A stretch of 64,000 bases of DNA from Cantharellus purpuraceus. Its lineage: Eukaryota; Basidiomycota; Agaricomycetes; Cantharellales; Hydnaceae. Below, piece after piece: positions 59,947 through 64,000 of this stretch (positions are counted from its first letter, which is position 1; the number at the start of each line of letters is the position of its first letter). Location: positions 1-64,000 of the forward strand of contig JALBUN010000032.1 of the NCBI GenBank assembly GCA_025174535.1, read 5' to 3'. Below the pieces are notes generated by a model. It ran no database searches. It saw nothing but the letters and a program-made list of their open reading frames with translations, and had not been told where the DNA came from. The position numbers and the translations under genes are program-made.

Positions 59947-61518
59947 GCTGCCTGTGACCGGAACTGAGTTTCTTCAAACTCAATATCATTTTCTGTTGTC
60001 TCTGCCGGCGTATCCGAGTCTGTGGACGCGACTGCGTCCCGCGAGGCTTCTGTCTCAACACCGTCATCGACGAGGGGATCACCAAACTCTACCATCACGG
60101 CGTCGTGAATGCTTTGGGTGGCTGCATGGAAACTACCAAGGGAGATGGTAGGGATTCCCCGGGAGGTGGTGCTGTTGGGGTGCGCATTTCTCTTTTGGAG
60201 GTCGAGGTGGAACCGGCAGATGATAATTGTCGATAAGCTGTATATGTTTAGCAGTAGACGTCTGAAAATCCGTATTCCGACTCACCTGTTCAGAACAAGT
60301 GCAAGGACAGATGAAAGTATAGGCTAAAGCAAAAGTTGGAGTGGCACAGCAGCAGATATGGATATGTGCCTACTCTCAAGGTCTAGTGCATCCGATTAAC
60401 GATGGCATAGAGATTAATATATTGACATACCAAGATCAAGATCGTGTTAGCAAGACTGAGAGTCAACATAAACCTGAAAATAATCAATTCTGGATTTGTT
60501 GACAGTGATAGGGGATGAAATACCCGAATCTCATCAGACCTGATATTCATGTCTGTCCGTGAGAATTCTACTGTAACGAGGACCATGGCTTACTTTGCCG
60601 GGCCAGTAAGTGTGTCAGAGATAGCTTGTTCCATGCTGATCGTTTGTAGACTCTCCAGGTTCCGAGTGTGCCGGCGAGTGTCACAGCAACCACTACTGTG
60701 TCAAACAATATGCCCGCGATCGAGTTCACATCATTGACTAAAAGCAGGGAATCAACTAAATAAATATCACTTTCACGTGTCTTACGTCTGGTCAATTATT
60801 GAGCGCAGTTCATTTCAGACTATGCTACACTCACATGATGATAGTGTGGACTTGTGCACTGCTGACGTCACATCCATCCAAGATTGCGCCTATCTATGAT
60901 GGGTATCGTCACGCATGTCCACAGTGCAGATATCTACATACACATACCAGCTCCGATGTGATGGCGCAACCTCCGAGAACTCCGAGGACTCCCAATACCG
61001 CCCTCTTGCGATCGCTAACTGCATATGCCCGCGCTAGCAGAAGCCCTGCATAATTAGTGTCATCAATGATCCATTGCTGCAAAGAAAAACTCATATCACC
61101 TTGAATACCGACGAATGGGAGGACGAAAATAACATCCATAAAGTGAACAAACCCATCACATGTTCTAATTTGTATGAATTTCCGCCCCACAATGGTTGCC
61201 CTTGAACTTACTACATCAGGTGTCATCTATGTGCGTGAATGCAAGTCATCAACAGGAACAGACCTGTTGTGATGTGAAATTGGAAAATGCCACAAATATT
61301 TCTAGCGAGAGATACAGTAGCATAGGGTATCGCGCCAGAAAATACAGGGCTGTCCCCAATTTAAAATTTTTATTCCAGATATATTGAATCTCACATGAGA
61401 TTGTCAGAAAGGTGTCATAGGAAAGGAGAGCTGTTTCAAGCGGAAAGCTGTTAGCTAGGTTGCGCACACAAGTCTTGAGCTTACCGAGAGCAGCTATGAA
61501 GGTGTAATTGACGGCCAT
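59874..61518 (-). CDS. DUF6533 multi-span membrane protein
   Basis: Basidiomycete membrane protein of unknown function. The start at 61518 gives MAVNYTFIAAL. A 54-bp intron rejoins the frame as ALLSYDTFLTISCEIQYIW and KLGTALYFLARYPMLLYLS, the DUF6533 signature. Later exons give QWIIDDTNYAGLLLARAYAV, AVLGVLGVLGG, GILFDTVVVAVTLAGTLGTW, TLSLANTILILVCQYINLYA and STIIICRFHLDLQKRNAHPN, then an acidic C-terminal tail ending at 59874 (TERGGI). About seven hydrophobic segments are visible. Not every intron in the 60.8-61.3 kb part was resolved. The last 70 bp are part of a recent 102-bp duplication. Confidence 0.72.
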
Positions 61519-63470
61519 ACTGTTGATACCAATGAACTCAAGAATGACTGCCCATATAGTGACCAGTGACGCACGTATCCGACGCTGCTTGGATTGCCGC
61601 CTGTTCTGTCTGAGATCCCATGTCTATGGAAAGATATGTAAAAGGAGAGATCAAGTGGACTAGACTATGCCAGTATAGGATGGGTTGAACGCTGCAAGGG
61701 GCTCATATATATACTGAAATTGTGTATGTAACATCCAGGTATCAACAAAATCGAATAGCTAGGCGTACAGCCATGAGGCTGAAAATAGTTCGACCTCATG
61801 GCCAGTGATGTTTCGTTAGAAGGCCAGGCGCATGTGGCACAGTAACTTCATCCTATGGAAGCACCAGTGTCTGCGCCGCTTCATCTCAGCTATTAGGTCA
61901 AAGACCTGCAAACAAGACCTTCTTACTGGTAGCAGGGTAAATCAGCAGATTTGGGCACAATTTATTGACTGATGTTGTTCAAATTGAGCTATTTCATTGT
62001 CTGTAGCTAGGTGCTTTGGAAATATGTTGCCAACAGCATGCGCATTTATGAATTTTTTGAGGTCTGATTCAGTATACGTGGCACGTCATATATGGGGAAA
62101 CATAGCAAATGAGGTGTCGTGGAAGCTATGTAGAACGCCTAATCTTTCATCCGTTTCAGTGCTAAACAGTACAATACACCTATTCACCTGTATGATGTCA
62201 CGTCCGTTCGAGTAAATCATCAAGATGACGAACTGTAGAGAAAGTCTGTGGAGTCTGTGAGTCTAGCATCAGCTATACCAACAGAGAACAATGACCGTAT
62301 GAGCGCCCGCGTGAGGGTTGCCGAGCGCAGATGCGATCCTGTTCATGTTGGTGACAAATTTAGCCGCTATATTGCATCCTGAAGCTCGTGATATATCAGC
62401 ATGGCATCGCAAATTTGAAAGACGATTCATGGAAGGTGCAGGAACTGGTGCTAGCTGAGGGCGTAGCGTGGTTCAGATCAACTCTGCCTCCGTACCTTCC
62501 TCATCAGCATTCCACCTCCCCTTTGAAAGCACAGCTAGCGGCTATGTTCGGACAGGGATAATTATCGGTGCTTGCTCGACAGGCGAGGCAAGATGAGACA
62601 AAGCCGGAAAGAGTGACAAGAGTGACGCCACGACAATCCAAAGTTCGTTCGGTGAGTGGATCGAGGGATTGACTCTGTCCCCCTAACCACTCCCCGGCTC
62701 GAATGTCTGTCAGGATAGCTGGGACGAGAAACGAAAGACTGCATTATCGGGCCTGAGCCGCATCTACTATGGCGTTTGTCTGTAGTCAAATTCTTTGCCA
62801 CTATGTTGACAATAGCATGTGCATCTATGAATTGAAGTCTGATTCAGTATACGTGGCACGTCAGATATGGGGGAACACACTAAGTGAGGTGTCGTGGTAC
62901 AAGAGGCTAATGTGATATTGCAAACTGTAGAGAAAGTCAGTGATGACTGTGACTCTAGCATAAGCTATACCAACAGAGAACAGCGGCTGTATGAGCGCAC
63001 GCGCGAGGGTCGCCGAACTCAGATGCGATCCCCTGGCTCCTAGGAATGATCTTCGGGGTTCGCAGAGAAAATTCAGCCTTTATATGGACATTCTGAATTC
63101 TGTGATATATCAGCAGAAGCATTATATTGAAAGATGATTATGGAAGCGGCAGGAGCTGGTGTTAGCTGAGGGCACAGCTTGATTCCAATTATTACCAAAG
63201 CTTTACCCCCAGTGAGAAATGACAGGGATGAGGTCGGACGACGTCTGAGTTGGTCGATATCTGATGAGCTCAGATGGCTCTAATAAAAAGGAGACTATCT
63301 CCTATTGAATAAATGACTGTATCGTATGCAATATGATTCAATCGGACACATAGTAGGACGAGGTCTGATATCATATGAGCATATATGAAGAACATAAATC
63401 TGATCTATTCGGATCCCATCGGAAATACACATCTAAACCCTTATAATTACATACAGAGCTGTAAGCAACA
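61519..63470. other. 2-kb non-coding region with duplicated segment
   Basis: No gene supported. About 61996-62490 and 62773-63195 are diverged copies of one segment (see repeat entry). The rest is unremarkable. Confidence 0.5.
61996..63195. repeat. Diverged duplication, about 450 bp (61996-62490 and 62773-63195)
   Basis: The two copies share TTGTCTGTAG, GTCTGATTCAGTATACGTGG, GAGGTGTCGTGG, CTGTAGAGAAAGTC, AGCTATACCAACAGAGAACA, CAGATGCGATCC, GTGATATATCAGCA and GAAGATGATTATGGAAG-like words in the same order and spacing. Indels and substitutions break every open frame differently, so the conserved unit is not coding. Confidence 0.85.
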
Positions 63471-64000
63471 TTACAAGGTCGTCAAAATACCAAATTCCTG
63501 CAAGCAATACAGCAACTGTTCTCGCTGACGAGGAGAAATATCTTTCGCAAAAGACTGAACAAATCCATGGATAGCACCAATCTCTGAAATGATATCCCTA
63601 AAAATACCTAGGAAGAAGTAACTCATCAGACCAGTAGATGCAGAAATGCCAACATACTATGATGATCTATCAAAACACCGAGGATAGATGTTCCACATGC
63701 TTGAAATTCAACGTCTATATGATCAAGGCTGGCGAAAGCATAAAAAACGACGTTCAGAATGGCCGCCGAAAATTGATCCGTGCAAAAAGAGGAATTGATG
63801 TGGGACTGGGTGGCAAGTACACCAAAAAGGCGAGCGGCGGAGGCTGAGACGGTGCTATTTTTGCATTTCAGAACAGTCAGAAGATCTGAGGCGGTAAGTT
63901 TATCAGGAAGGCCTGCAAGTGCTGAATGCAAAACATCAGCAATGGTACTATATTTGAGGAGAATTACCCGACCGTCACCAGGCAGCTCGGCCAGCAAGTC
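63471..64000 (-). CDS. C-terminal part of a helical-repeat protein (5' end outside window)
   Basis: The minus-strand frame enters at the right edge as LLAELPGDGRVILLKYSTIA and continues VLHSALAGLPDKLTASDLLT, FAALASLDHID-like FASLDHIDVEFQACGTSIL and LIDHH. An intron (donor at about 63663) resumes as IFRDIISEIGAIHGFVQSFA, then CLQEFGILTTL, stop at 63471-63473. Amphipathic helix pairs suggest an ARM/HEAT-like fold. Family not recognised. Incomplete because the window ends. Confidence 0.65.

Noticed and set aside
62205..62215. T-loop-like GTTCGA words as tRNA candidates (several places)
   Set aside because: No matching acceptor stem or A/B box pair at proper spacing was found at any of them.

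Overview
The window is nuclear DNA of a filamentous basidiomycete, most likely an Agaricomycete. Genes are split by many short introns (about 50 bp, GT..AG). Several predicted products belong to families largely confined to that group: DUF6534 and DUF6533 membrane proteins and the CYWFA-type unknown family. The telomere motif is CCCTAA/TTAGGG. All gene models were spliced by eye from reading frames and splice signals; exon borders are inferred and no transcript or database evidence was available.

Layout. (1) 0-6 kb: two tandem DUF6534 membrane-protein genes. (2) 8.3-23.6 kb: a compact, conserved gene-rich stretch with selenoprotein O homologue (SelO), an M48 mitochondrial metalloprotease, the survival factor Svf1, a DUF676 lipase, an unknown conserved protein, a RING E3 ligase with SUMO-binding-like motifs, Erv41 and the tRNA-His guanylyltransferase Thg1. 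(3) 23.6-35.5 kb: a foreign-looking block that starts with about 11 perfect CCCTAA repeats. It contains four minisatellite arrays, two copies of a subtelomere-like segment, one apparently intact unknown gene (25.8-28.7 kb) and one decayed gene. It ends in a short CCCTAA stub fused to the middle of exon 2 of a hydrolase gene. (4) 35.5-49 kb: that 5'-truncated alpha/beta hydrolase and its intact tandem paralogue, then the ER chaperone Kar2/BiP and a sesquiterpene-synthase-like gene. (5) 49-64 kb: a sparser region with a small four-exon gene, a frameshifted MAD1 copy, a CYWFA-family gene with an internal stop, remnants of two other genes, a DUF6533 gene, duplicated non-coding segments and the 3' end of a helical-repeat gene at the right edge.

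The most notable object is the 23.9-35.5 kb block. Both outer borders, and one internal border, place telomere-like repeats in the same orientation directly against truncated or decayed coding sequence. This is what a stack of subtelomeric units buried inside a chromosome would look like, for example telomere healing at a break followed by fusion to another broken end. Arrays with different period lengths (50 bp and about 62 bp) share one 15-bp palindromic core. Isolated copies of the core nearby carry paired base changes that keep the palindrome.

Working relationships: Erv41 (ER-Golgi cargo receptor), Kar2 (ER folding) and Svf1 (ceramide/stress) are housekeeping secretory or stress genes; Thg1 and SelO are housekeeping enzymes. 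No metabolic cluster surrounds the terpene synthase-like gene. No tRNA or rRNA gene was recognised by eye.
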